A program made the position numbers and the translations under genes. The notes below the pieces were generated by a model. The model had not been told where the DNA came from. It saw only the letters and a program-made list of their open reading frames with translations, and did no database searches. From Xanthostigma xanthostigma (Eukaryota > Arthropoda > Insecta > Raphidioptera > Raphidiidae), in assembly GCA_963575645.1 (NCBI GenBank), contig OY754470.1, positions 1,922,001 to 1,986,000 on the forward strand: a DNA stretch of 64,000 bases, given 5' to 3'. The first letter of the stretch is position 1; every line of letters begins with the position of its first letter. Of this stretch, positions 13,528 through 24,795 are shown one piece after another.

Positions 13528-13626
13528 TGTGTCACCAGGGCAGAAAATTGGCGATTGCGACTCTGCTCTCACGAGCAAACGCCACGCCCTCATCGTCAAT
13601 CGCCAATTTTCTGCCCTGGTGACACA
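13528..13626. mobile_element. 99-bp palindromic element with perfect 30-bp arms
   Basis: Arms at 13528-13557 and 13597-13626 are exact reverse complements (starting TGTGTCACCAGGGCAGAAAA), around a 39-bp GC-richer loop. The CAGGGCAGAAA core resembles that of the palindrome at 28461-28589, suggesting one short foldback family. The frame at 13440-13622 is an artefact of the palindrome. Confidence 0.7.
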
Positions 13627-14154
13627 ATGTACTATTACAAGCTTTTTGTAACTATTTAAAAGTAGACACGTGAAATTTTGGGAAACGTATTTGAGAAAAA
13701 ATTGAGAACAGTTTTGATATTAATATTTAAAAAAGAGTTGAAATTGTTTAAAGAGATTTTATGAAGTTAACAGAAAACTTGCAGATATTTTTTTACAGAA
13801 TAGACCTCTTAGTGCAATGAACGTTAATTTGTGAGCTAATTTCAAAATAAACCAGTGGGAGTATATGCCCAAGTAATTCAAGAATTACAAGGCGCGAAAT
13901 TTTACAGCATATACCCCGGGGTTTTGTTTGAAAATCGGTGTATATATTTAACGACACTTGGAGCTTAATAATATAACTTAATTTACTTAATCTAAGAAAA
14001 AAATAACAGTTGAAAATAATGAAACACAGAAAGGAAAAAAATAATTTTAATAATTTCATGGTTCTCTATGTAATATGTTATTATGTCATGCAAAAATTAA
14101 ACAAAGAACTACCTAACTAACATCTTCAGAACAAAAGAACAACAGATTTTTTTT

Positions 14155-14460
14155 TAAAATATTTCTGAAATTATGAGTTTAGAAAAAAAAATTCATAACT
14201 TTCTTGTAAAAACAGATAGAAAAATAAACAGTTATGAAAACTACCCAATTATTATATAAAAACAACGTTAAAGCATATATGCAGTGAAACGCGATGGGGC
14301 AGAGGTGGGGTTTTTAAAAAAATAATTCCGGGGTGAACGATAAACGGGTATGCGAATTGTAATTCCGGGGTGAACGATAAAGGGGTATGCGAATTGTCTC
14401 GCAGTGAAACGGGAAGGGGCAAATGTAGAGTTTTTAAAAAAACAATTCCGGGGTAAAAAA
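14155..14460 (+). repeat. Degenerate tandem repeats flanking the satellite
   Basis: The segment GCAGTGAAACG...TTTTTAAAAAAA occurs twice (about 14281 and 14401), with two copies of an ATTCCGGGGTGAACGATAAA unit between. The left part (about 14195-14280) resembles the repeats at 16.1-16.56 kb (TTCTTGTAAAAAC, AACAACGTT). Satellite and minisatellite may therefore be parts of one composite element. Confidence 0.65.
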
Positions 14461-15895
14461 CTAAGTCCACCATCTTTAGAAGTCCGCCATATTGAATTTA
14501 GAATGACGTCACTGTATTTTTCGAGTTGTTCTCAGCAAGCCCTTTCATTTGATACCCATATTGTAGGAAAGCATAAAAAACTTAGTCCGCCATATTGAAT
14601 TTAGAGTAACGTCACTTTTATTTCGAGTTGTTTTCAGTTAGCCCTTTTATTTGATACCCATATTGTAGGAAAGCATAAAAAACTTAATACGCCATCTTTA
14701 GAAGTCCGCCATATTAGATTTAGACTGACGTCACTTTATTTTTCGAGTTATTCTCAGCAAGCCCTTTCATTTATACCCATATTGTAGGAAAGCATAATAA
14801 AATTAGCCCGCCATCTTTAGAAGTCCGCCATATTGGATTTAGAGTGACGTCATTTTATTTTTCGAGTTATTCTCAGCAAGCTCTTTCATTTGATACCCAT
14901 ATTGTAGGAAAGCATAATAAAATTAGTCCGCCATCTTTAGAAGTCCACCATATTTGATTTAGAGTGACGTCACTTTATTTTTTGAGTTAGTTTCAGTAAG
15001 CCCTTTTATTTGATACCCATATTGTAGGAAAGCATAAAAAACTTAGTCCGCCATCTTTAGAAGTCCGCCATATTTGATTTAGAGTGACGTCACTTTTTTT
15101 TGAGTTAGTATCAGTAAGCCCTTTTATTTGATACCCATATTGTAGGAAAGCATAAAAAACTTAATCCGCCATCTTTAGAAGTCCGCCATATTGAATTTAG
15201 AGTGACGTCACTTTATTTTTCGAGTTATTCTCAGCAAGCCCTTTCATTTGATACCCATATTGTAGGAAAGCATAATAAACTTAATCCGCCATCTTTAGAA
15301 GTCCGCCATATTAGATTTAGACTGACGTCACTTAATTTTTTAGAGTTATTCTCAGCAAGCCCTTTCATTTATACCCATATTGTAGGAAAGCATAATAAAA
15401 TTAGCCCGCCATCTTTAGAAGTCCGCCATATTGGATTTAGAGTGACGTCACTTTATTTTTCGAGTTATTCTCAGCAAGCTCTTTCATTTGATACCCATAT
15501 TGTAGGAAAGCATAATAAAATTAGTCCGCCATATTTGATTTAGAGTGACGTCACTTTATTTTTTGAGTTAGTTTCAGTAAGCCCTTTCATTTGATACCCA
15601 TATTGTAGGAAAGTATAAAAAACTTAGTCCGCCATCTTTAGAAGTCCGCCATATTTGATTTAGAGTACGTCACTTTTTTTTTGAGTTAGTTTCAGTAAGC
15701 ACTTTCATTTGATACCCATATTGTAGGAAAGCATAAAAAACTTAATCCGCCATCTTTAGAAGTCCGCCATATTATTTTTCGAGTTATTCTCAGCAAGCCT
15801 TTTCATTTGATACCCATATTGTAGGAAAGCATAATAAAATTAGTCCGCCATATTTAGAAGTCCGCCATATTGGATTTAGAGTGACGTCACACAGC
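14461..15895 (+). repeat. 119-bp satellite, about 12 tandem copies
   Basis: The marker ACCCATATTGTAGGAAAG recurs 12 times (near 14558, 14658, 14773, 14897, 15016, 15132, 15252, 15371, 15491, 15594, 15713 and 15812). Spacing is mostly 116-124 bp, with four shortened units. Each unit holds CCGCCATCTTTAG and CCGCCATATT, usually an exact TGACGTCA, then CAGCAAGCCCTTTCATTTG. Some copies share variants in a block (14.7-14.95 and 15.3-15.5 kb), so multi-unit segments were duplicated. Open frames here come from the repeat. Confidence 0.95.
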
Positions 15896-17303
15896 TAACC
15901 ATGCATTGTCATCCAAACTAAATGTGTATACAAATCTTCATTTCAATCGGTTGAAGATATCTGCTTCAAAATTACCGAAGGCATTCTAGTCAGTCACTTA
16001 GTAATTCAGTCGCTCACTTATTAATTTAGTCACCCAACTATTATTTTAATATCTCAAATTATTGAAACAGTATCTCATTATCAGTCACCAAGTTTTTTAT
16101 TTATTATATCGTTTTATAATTCTCCTATAAAAAAAACAACTATGGCATGTACCTATCTCTTTTGCGCATGCGCCGATTTTTCCCAAAAATTATACAAAAC
16201 TCTTGAAAAAATAGATCGAATAAAAAACCGTTATGAAAAGTATACCATTCTTATATACAAACAACTTTATAACTTATAGTTCTTCTGCGCATGCGCCGAC
16301 TTTCCCTCAAAAAAAACATTTAAAAAACTTTCTTGTAAAATAGAATAAAAAACTATTATTAAAAGTACACCGCTATTATTAAAAAAAAACAACGACGGCA
16401 TTTATCTCTTGCGCATGCGCCGATTTTTCCCAAAAAATTTACTAAAATTTCTATTAAAAATAGATAGAAGAATAAACCGTTTTAAAAACTATATTATTAT
16501 TATATAAAACAGCATTATAAGAGATATATTCTTTTACGCATGCGCCGATGTTCCCCAAAAACAATAGGCCACTTCATATTTGCATATCAAACATCCTCCC
16601 AAAATTTGGTTTTAATCCGATCATCCGTGGTGTCAAAATAGTAAAAAATGTCAAAAGTGACGTTTGCATCTGTCAAAGTAGGTATTACCTATGTTCTAAT
16701 AATTAGTTATTCAAATTGTTAACTCAGAAGGCGTTGCATTTCACAAATATTCGAAACGGCATCCGTTTTTGAACAAATGCTATCTTTTAATTTCATTATT
16801 GTAATAAATAATATTATCGACCAATTTTATTTGAAGACAGAACATACGCAATTTTTAAATTGCCATGTTAAACCGTGCAACAGAGAGAGATAACCGAAAG
16901 ATGTTTGCCATCTGTTATATCAAATTGAATTTATTTCTATATAAATGTGTATAAAAAAACTGTTTGGGCATTTTCTGTTGTACGAAACTTATGTAAAATT
17001 TTCTCCTCTTTCGTTTAAGACAGGTTTCGAGCCGATCGGATTGAAAATGAGCGAGCTATAAGCAAAAAACTTCGTTTTTCCTAAATTTCTCCCCTCTGGG
17101 GCCAAAATTAAAAAATCGGGCGACGTTAGGATCTAAGTTACCCGGAGACGAATCGATCAAAAAAAAGTTTTTTAAAATCGGTTAAGGCGTTTGGGCTGTA
17201 CGCGTGACACAAAAAAGTGGGACGTACAGATTCACAGATTCACAGACGTACAGACAAAGCGAGTACATATAGGCGCTTTAGCTTACGCTATTCGCGCCTA
17301 AAA
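15896..17303 (+). repeat. Composite repeat with NRF-1-like minisatellite
   Basis: The satellite runs into dispersed-repeat sequence (CAGTCACTTAGTAATTCAGT region near 15985). A roughly 125-bp unit then repeats four times (about 16.1-16.56 kb), each with TGCGCATGCGCCGA or a one-base variant near 16163, 16285, 16411 and 16535. The tail (17.0-17.3 kb) carries tandem ATTCACAG and ACGTACAG motifs and ends TTCGCGCCT. No coding capacity. The whole 14.15-17.3 kb block may be one mobile unit. Confidence 0.65.
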
Positions 17304-18276
17304 AAAGCAGCTGCAGGAGTTATATATATTTTTTTTCACATAAATAATTAAAATAGCGCAAGAGACAATGAAAATGGAACAATAATTATACGTAGTTATC
17401 TGTTTTTAAATGCTATTTATACATATATTTGGAAAATTTTAACAAAACCAAAATATTAATAATTATAATGAAGTAACATGATGAAATCATTTTAAACGCT
17501 TTAAATATTTACGTATTTAAAATGTTTTGAGCAATTCTGACACGTTTTTCATATTTTAATGGTAAACTTTTTTATAACATAAATCACAGAAGAAACAAAG
17601 GTATCTTGGATGCTCATAATATTTTTTTTCATTGTTTTTTGCAAATTTTTATTTGACATTAAAAGTGAATCTTTATTTTTTTTTAAACTTTAAAATGGTG
17701 GTCTTTTTTGTATTGGGTTGAATCTGATTAAAATTGGTAATACACTATCTTTGCGTATTAATAATTGTGTGAAACTTTTCAAAAATATTATTGTTTAAAG
17801 TTTGAACAATAAACGTCAGCCAAATAACGTTACAAATTAAATTATTAATATAAAAAAACTTCAATAAAAATAGGACAAAATATAAAACGTATCTTAAAAG
17901 ATCGCATACAAGTAAAAAATAAAGTTTAAAAATAAATATACAATTTTGTAAAGCTTATGTAAAACATACGCTATGTGCTTTTGTCGGACCTGAATTTAAC
18001 AATTTGTTCAAATATATGATTAACAATAATTAACATTATGTTTTTACTTGCAACAACATAATAAATAAATAACAATCTGTTACATGTTATAATATTTACT
18101 AAAAAAATATTATTTTTATAGTGCAAATAGTTTTGCAGACATTAAATACTTTTATTTTTTAGTAAAAAATTACATATAAAGGTAATTTTTTTAATTAGAA
18201 GTATAGTTTTAGATGTAAAAAACTAGCCTCCGTTAGTTTTTAAATAAATGTAAAAGCATTTATTTATTTATTTATA

Positions 18277-18600
18277 CAGTAAAACCTCTGTAAGTCGAAC
18301 TTAGAGGGAGACACCAAAAAATTCAATTTATAGTTTTCGACTTATTATTCGACTTGTAAAGGTTCCATTCTAACTAATTTTGACTATTCGAGATACAGAG
18401 GTCCAATTTATTTTTTCGAGTTATGGAGCGAAAATATGTTACGAAATGGCTTGTAGGAACTCACTGATTATTTCGATCTATAGAGGGTTGAAATTTCGAT
18501 TAATGGAGGTTTTGGGGTTTGAAGGGGAGGGAACAAAATATTTTTTTCGAATTTTAGAGATTTTCGACTCATCGAGGTTCGACTTAAAGAGGTTCTACTA
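18277..18600. mobile_element. Pogo/Tigger-type MITE, 324 bp, TA target site
   Basis: Left end CAGTAAAACCTCTGTAAGTC and the inverted right end GACTTAAAGAGGTTCTACTA are flanked by TA dinucleotides (18275-18276, 18601-18602). This matches non-autonomous Tc1/mariner elements of the pogo/Tigger type. Internally the TIR core recurs in degenerate form (TTCGA...AGAGG, five to six times), so the terminal sequence seems to have been amplified inward. The frame at 18380-18688 is spurious. It sits 143 bp downstream of gene A exon 4. Confidence 0.75.
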
Positions 18601-18743
18601 TATTGTAATTAAACAAACTACGTTTGGGTTATACAAAATAACTACTTTGTCACTGGAATTATTCCTACTGTTCGTACCGAGCTCGTAACTCAATTAATTA
18701 TTTTTATTATCCACTGCCGGTCAGCGGTCAGTGGCGTACGTAC

Positions 18744-18920
18744 CTGTATCGCTAGAGAATAGAATTGGTGGCGGCATATTGGCGTTAGCGTAGTGTCTGG
18801 GTTGTGAATAACGCGCTGAACTAAACAATCGAAGTACGAAACAGATTAGACCAGCCAGGATGGCAATGCCCATTGCGACACCTCCAAGCGCTGACAAATT
18901 TTTCGTCAGGAGTACCACAT
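18744..18920 (-). CDS. Gene A exon 4: transmembrane segment
   Basis: Internal exon of 177 bp with acceptor TTTTCAG|AT (18921) and donor ACAG|GTACGT (18743), both phase 1. It encodes residues 156-213 of the modelled product. A hydrophobic helix at about 166-186 (GGVAMGIAILAGLICFVLRL) is followed by basic residues (SSARYSQPRHYANANMPPP), a type I orientation with the tail in the cytoplasm. The Asp codon at its 5' edge completes with the G left by exon 3, and its final G pairs with GA of exon 5. Both joins preserve the frame with no stop, which is the main evidence for the model. Confidence 0.88.
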
Positions 18921-19463
18921 CTGAAAATATATCCGTTAAATTATATATCTTTTTGAATAATTTAAATACCGCAAAACAAATTTGGTACCTACTTTAGATG
19001 TTCTATCGTGGTACAAATATCAATATTCAACTTTCGATTTTTATTAAACAAACAATGAAATTGATCTTGAAGAGTCTACGTACAATGATGAGCGGCAAAG
19101 TGAATAAAAGCCATCTAAAAACTTTTTAGCTCACAAATTCAACAACGCTTTTGTTTTCTTCAGCGTTAAAAATGTATCAAAAATACTGAAAAATTACTGT
19201 TCAAAATACAAAATAAAATAATACATATGGTGGAAGAACGGGTGTATATGTGGTGGGAGAACGGGTATGGACATGGTGGAAGGACGGGTATAGACATGGT
19301 GGAAGGATGGTTGTATGAACGGATATATAAAAAGCAATGTTCTAGCAGGAAAAAATTGTTTTTAAAGGCACAGTGGGCTTAATCCTACAAATCTTTCACC
19401 ATATAACTACGAGCATATTAATGTAGAGATTTATGAAAATGATCTCTTGTAAGCGATTTATAC
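18921..19463 (-). other. Gene A intron 3 (543 bp)
   Basis: Donor GCAG|GTATAA, acceptor TTTTCAG. Apart from the minisatellite at 19225-19320 it holds nothing recognisable. Confidence 0.85.
19225..19320 (+). repeat. 23-bp minisatellite, four copies
   Basis: The unit ACATGGTGGAAGGACGGGTAT recurs about four times with small differences, inside gene A intron 3. G-rich on the plus strand (C-rich in the transcript). Confidence 0.8.
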
Positions 19464-19625
19464 CTGCGGCACAGAAGGTCCTCCTGTTAGGTTTCTCAAG
19501 TGAAACTCGATGGTATCCTGTTTTGCATTTACAGATGGCGTTGTGGTTGACTTGAACGCACGATGAGAACTGATCGGAGTACTCACAGGTGCTCGAATAG
19601 AAGCACTGCTCTCCCAAACGTTTCG
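19464..19625 (-). CDS. Gene A exon 3: second six-cysteine EB/EGF-like module
   Basis: Internal 162-bp exon, acceptor TTATAG|CG (19626), donor GCAG|GTATAA (19463), phase 1 at both ends. It encodes residues 102-154. The six cysteines at 108, 114, 123, 132, 134 and 152 show a C-x5-C-x8-C-x8-C-x-C spacing, with GYHRV after the C-x-C pair. This is typical of EB or EGF-like extracellular modules. The whole module sits in one phase-1 exon, the classic layout for module shuffling. Function unknown; it lies just outside the membrane. Confidence 0.88.
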
Positions 19626-19672
19626 CTATAAATCGAAACGTTCACATTATAGTGTATTTGCTTAAACTTACA

Positions 19673-20846
19673 TAGGGTTGCCATCCGTCCGGATTTACCC
19701 GTATTTGTCCTCTTTTTAAGGGCGCGGGGCGTCCGGGCGGGGTTTTTTTTACAGTCCGGATTTGAATTTGACTAGATAAATCTTTTTTTATCAAAAGACG
19801 ATAGTAGAATTTAGTTTCTTTAATTCGAAAAGATTTATTTTTGCTTATTGGAATAAAGAAAGTAGTTATTGTTTGGTCTTTCTAATTTTTATACGTCTCT
19901 TTAATTTAATTACCAAAGAGAATAGAGATATAATTAAATGAAAGGTTGTAAAATTCCATAGATTACTTTAGTTTTGTTAATGAGGTTGAACCGTTTTACG
20001 AAGATAATGAAAAAAATCTGAAAGAAAGTTTTTTTAATAGATTTTTTTATGACAAAATTTTCTGTAAAAAATCTAAAATCATTAGGAGATTTATAAAGTG
20101 AAAAATTAAAAAAAACTTTTACATGTAGTCTTATGGAAAATATGTCAACCTAGCATGCAAACGGTACATTTTAATTTTTTGCAAATAACCAAATAATGTC
20201 AGCAGTTCCGAAAACTAACTATGTAAAGCATCGATGTCTTACGCATATTTTAATATTTTTTCCAATTTAATTAGGAGACTTTTAATCAATAAAAAAAATT
20301 ATTAAACCTTAGCACTTTTCGATTATGGACTTTTATTCTTGACAATTTTAACAATTTTAACTGAATTTTAAACTTTTTAATGATTTAATTTTAATTTTTG
20401 TTACTTCTAATTTCCTTTTTTAAGTATTTACTGCAAAAAATATGTAAAATACAGATATTTACATAAATTTATTTTTTTTAACCTAACTTTGTACAAAAAA
20501 TTCAAAAGTTAGTCCATTAAGTGAAATACTGAAATAATTAATTAATAATAAAAAAATTATTTATTTATGCCTTTATGACAACAATTTATTGGTATCATCG
20601 ACTTATAACCTTTTGTAAAAATTTATTATGGAAAAGTTCCCATTTAGAATTCGACTTACTTTTGCTTGGGACTGTAACGCATCAACCTCCTTAAGTTGCA
20701 TCAAAGATGGCAAAAATTACGGTATTATTTAATTTCATCAGCAAAATAAGAATTTTTCTTGGTAAATATGTCCGTGTTTTGAGCTCAAAAATCCGGTTTT
20801 TTGAACTTCTTGTCCTACTTTATTGACTTTACAGATGGCAACCCTA
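19673..20846. mobile_element. hAT-like element, about 1.17 kb, non-coding
   Basis: Ends are inverted: TAGGGTTGCCATC at 19673 and GATGGCAACCCTA ending at 20846. YAGGGTTGCCA-type termini are common in hAT elements. The inside is AT-rich with no transposase frame. Candidate 8-bp flanks (AACTTACA and ACTATACA) match only partly. Confidence 0.7.
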
Positions 20847-20885
20847 ACTATACATGATGCTTTCGTCTAAATATTTTATTTTTAA

Positions 20886-21112
20886 CTAGCTGCCCGGCTA
20901 TGCTTTGCCCGTATAAATTTACTTTTGTTATCTCAAAACTGCCTTTATAATCTGAACACTATTAAAGATAGAAATTACTAATCTTGGAACAAATTCATTC
21001 GTTAGAATAAAATTTACTTTCAATTCACCAAGCAAAACAGTTAATTAAAGGATAAATATACACTGCACTATACTTCTTGCTCTTTTTGTTGAAAATTTTC
21101 ACGATTAAAGAT
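20886..21112 (-). mobile_element. Helitron 3'-end fragment
   Basis: On the minus strand it ends GGCAAAGCATAGCCGGGCAG then CTAG, followed by T. The hairpin plus CTAG|T end is the Helitron hallmark. The body matches a plus-strand fragment at 45150-45310 (for example CGAATAAATTTGTTCC and its variants), showing a dispersed family. It stops about 40 bp short of gene A exon 2. Confidence 0.7.
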
Positions 21113-21154
21113 TAGTGATTGAACTATGTTTTAGAATACGAATGATAATCTTAC

Positions 21155-21295
21155 GTTTGGCACATCCTTTGGTGGCACCGATATTAACGGGGTACTTTTT
21201 GTCGCACTCACACCTCTTGGTCTCCGGTTGGCACACCACGTGATGCAGCGAAGGGCTGCACGATGTCTCGCACGGCGCGTCCACATACGTTCCTT
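21155..21295 (-). CDS. Gene A exon 2: first EB-type cysteine module
   Basis: Internal 141-bp exon, acceptor TTCACAG|AA (21296), donor AAAC|GTAAGA (21154), phase 1 at both ends. It encodes residues 55-100, with cysteines at 62, 66, 75, 82, 84 and 98 (PCETSC, VVCQPETKRCECDKKY, GCAK). This is the pattern of insect EB modules: an early C-x3-C, a C-x-C pair preceded by a charged stretch, and a final Cys. The codon split with exon 1 gives Glu54 and that with exon 3 gives Pro101, with the frame open throughout. An overlapping frame (21131-21313) is a shadow. Confidence 0.88.
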
Positions 21296-23596
21296 CTGTG
21301 AACAAGAATTCATTTGTTTTGTGAAATATATTATACTTGAGTGCAGAAAAAAATGGGAAAATCATAACTAGATAAACAAAGTTTAAATAGATTACTTATT
21401 TACTTAGTGTTCAATTTATAAATTTATAACATTAGATTTGATATATTTACTAGAACCTCACCTGAATACATTTTTTTAAAATGTACAAGAATTTGTAGGT
21501 CCGTCTATTGTTTTAATGAATTAAATTTAATTTTGTAAATATTCCGCTTAATTTTCTTCGAATGCTTGATTTTAAACTGACACAAAAAGCGTTTTCATTG
21601 TAAATCAAATATGTGGGAAAATGAGTCGGGTATTTATTATTGAATGGGAAATAGAATTGTATGATTCTTTACCTTTTGTTCGAAGGGAAGATTTTAATTT
21701 TAGATTAGAACACAATCATTATACATGCGTTTAGACTCCATAATAATTTATTTTCATTGACAAAATTTTTCACAGAATGTTAGAACTTATTGAATGTGAC
21801 TTTCTTCAGAAATTTACTGTTATCTTGATACATCATATTTTAAACGCTTATTTTTTTTATCATGAATCGGGTTTTATCCGAACCGCTCGGAGAAAACCAA
21901 AGCGAGCAACCGAACATGCAAGTATGAATCGAGTATTATAATATAACCGTTCGACGAAGCCAAAAGTAAACAACTAAGCATGCCAAACGGAAGCGTTCTG
22001 AATAACTTCTTTATAATAATATGCGAGACAATTATTTCTTTTGTTTCTAAGGGATAATATTATGAGTCGCGAGGTAAACGTTTTGAATACGTTGTTGATT
22101 TCGTAAACGAACTATGTCTTTGGCGAAATACATATTATAGGTACTATTGTTACAAGTTTGCGAATTCGTAGTAGAGAATTGATAAAATTGGCGTCCATGA
22201 CAACGCTTCAGTACGGTTCATATTATTAGTTTCATAGCTTTATATCACTTTATTGATGTTTCTTGGAATTTGTTAATTAAATTCCGCTTTACAAAGTTTT
22301 TGTCGATGGTTTTGCGTACAATATGAGCGTTAAATCATGATAGTTACTAATTATTGATGTTATATTTCTCTAAACCTGCATTTTACTGTAAGAATGCTTT
22401 TAATTCAAAGGCTATTTCTTTGTTCTTAACATAAATATATTTTTTTCCTCGGAAAATTATTGCTAGAAGGATGATACAAACGTTACAAAATTAATCATTT
22501 TTGCAATGGCATTTGTATGACGTATCTTGATGCTTTATATTTAGATTAAGCATCAGTGTAATTAATATAAATATTGAACGGAACATATAATTATTATTTA
22601 GCTTTCATCAACAACTTTCCAATATTGTAATTAGTTTGGTATGTTCACGACGAATCATTTTCCATCCTACTTTAAAATAAACTTGAAAAATAAATTACCA
22701 GGAAATTTCCTGTGATAGTGAAAAAGCATATTATTAAAAGACATAACATTTAAACATAAAGCTTTGTTAATAACTGTTTTTAAACTTAAATTTTATCCAT
22801 ATTCAAAATCCAAAGTTCTATAATAAAAGTTTCGAACTGATTAAATATAGTAATATTTCTTTTTTTATTTTCAGGGTCGCAGTATCAATGGTTAAACATG
22901 TAATGTAAGTAATTATTATAGTATTTTTTTTTTGAAACAGGAAATATATTTTTGGGATTTAAGATCCAACAATATTAAATTTCTTGAGCAAAATTTGGCT
23001 ATTTACGACTATAACACGTATTGAGAGACCCGCATCATTTGCCGAACTAAAAAACATTCGAGAAAAAATTAACGTAGAAAATTGTATTGGAAACCTAGCA
23101 TTGGTTTCTTGCAAAATGCTGACCTATATTTGTTAATTACTATTTAATTTAACACGAAATAAAATGAAGTTTAATGAAATTTGTGTCGATTTTAAATGCC
23201 ATTATTCTATTTCCGCTAAAAAGGTCATTTTTAAAACGTTCACTAATCAAACAGTTGCAATATTCACGGCCTTTCAGCTATTAATTACGGCTGCCACTTT
23301 GAAAGCCGAGAAATCAGCGTAACATTAACACATTGTACTCTATAGTGTACTGTGCCGTAAAGGGGGAAGATCTTTGTACTTTAAAGTCAATGGGGTACGT
23401 AGTTAAAGCTTGTACATAGACTGTAACACAAAAATTGAACGCAACACACTATATTTCATTTTTATCATACAAAAAACCGGTTGAGTGCGTGTCATCTGTA
23501 CCTATACGCTTTTCATAAAACATTTTTATTTTTGTTAGCATATATTGTAACGACAGTTTTTATTGTATTTATCCAATATTTTTGACGAAAACCGAA

Positions 23597-24081
23597 ATCA
23601 GCGTATTTTTTTCTTTAAGCATTATCAATTTCAAAAATATATTAAAGAATTGGATTTTTGTAATTTTTTTTAAGGCATACCCCTTTAAAAAATGTGATTT
23701 TTGACGAAAACCGAAATTTTTCAGAACTTTTTCAAAATCATCATGCTTATAGAAAAAAAACACGCTGAATCCAATGAGCAAAAACAAACGTCTGTATGTC
23801 TTTTGTTTTAGAAGTTATTTACGTTTATAGTTTTCAATAAATCATATAAAATCTTCGAATGGCCGTAGTTTCCGAACTAAAAGAGATGCAGACGTTTGCT
23901 TACGCTCATTGACTTCAGCGTATTTTTTTCTGTAAGCATTCTCAATTTCAAAAATATATTAAAGAATTGGATTTTTGTGATTTTTTTAAGGCATACCCCT
24001 TTAAAAAAAGCGATTTTTGACGAAAACCGAAATCTTTTAGAACTTTGGCAAAATCATCATGCTTATAGAAAAAAAACACGC
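23597..24081 (+). repeat. Two direct repeats of about 167 bp
   Basis: The segment starting CAGCGTATTTTTTTC at about 23598 recurs at about 23915, offset 317 bp. It includes ATTTTTGACGAAAACCGAAA and ends in AAAAAAAACACGC. A further TTTTGACGAAAACCGAAATC precedes the first copy. This suggests a dimer of a longer unit. No coding. Confidence 0.8.
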
Positions 24082-24795
24082 ATGGTCGTCCAAAAAAAGT
24101 TTCCAACTAAAAAAAGTATTTAACCATCCCTCTCTCCCTTAGTGACCCACGAGCTAGTACTAAAAAAAATAATTAACAAAATTTGACCCACTTCTCAAAA
24201 AGGTTCGCTATCATTTATCTACGCTTTTATAATAGCTACTGAAAATGAATTATTAAAAATTAATTTTTTCCTTTTTAGTACATTTCAATAAAAGCTTATC
24301 TTAGTTTTTTTTTTACTTATATTTAGGAATATACGCGAGTTGTTCTAAAACTGTGAATTAATTATCATTTATTTAGATTAGAGAAATGTGTTTTTGTTCC
24401 ACACTGTATACAACTGAGCGTGAACAGCACTGCGTAGGGAACCACGACACGAGTGTTCCTTAATTAATTTTGTCAGTTTGTGAAGCACCTCTGTTCAATG
24501 CACTACTACAAGGAGACGGTTTTATGAGCTAGCGAATTCCAGACACTCGAATAAGATTCATGCACGTTGTATTGTCTAATTTACTTCACTGACTTGTTTC
24601 TGTCGTATCTTTGACCAGTTAAAACCCTTTGTATAAAGTGTAGCTTAATTTGGCGTGGAACAATCCATATAAGAAAATTTCAGATCGTATGCGACCAAAA
24701 TCCAAGGTCCTCTATTCAATAACATTATCACTTTTGATACTTGTTTAGATAGAATATCAGATTCTGAATATTCAGCAACACGCCTGTATATGACA

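Larger units (their letters stand above)
9550..18743 (-). other. Gene A intron 4 (9.2 kb), repeat-rich
   Basis: Bounded by donor ACAG|GTACGT (18743) and acceptor GTGCAG (9550). It holds a hAT-like element, a tRNA-derived head, palindromes, a 119-bp satellite block and a pogo-like MITE, listed separately. I see no coding sequence; the remaining AT-rich DNA (for example 9,600-10,140, 10,500-12,600 and 17,310-18,270) shows nothing recognisable. Confidence 0.75.
19626..21154 (-). other. Gene A intron 2 (1.5 kb)
   Basis: Donor AAAC|GTAAGA (21154), acceptor TTATAG (19626). Almost filled by a hAT-like element (19673-20846) and a Helitron 3' fragment (20886-21112). Confidence 0.85.

Noticed and set aside
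14252..15543. Open frames and evenly spaced repeats that might suggest a gene or CRISPR array
   Set aside because: Units are contiguous 119-bp satellite monomers without unique spacers, in a eukaryotic intron.
22874..22904. Tiny plus-strand exon-like segment (TTTTCAG ... GTAAGT)
   Set aside because: A 30-base piece with no connecting exons; splice-like motifs occur often by chance in AT-rich DNA.
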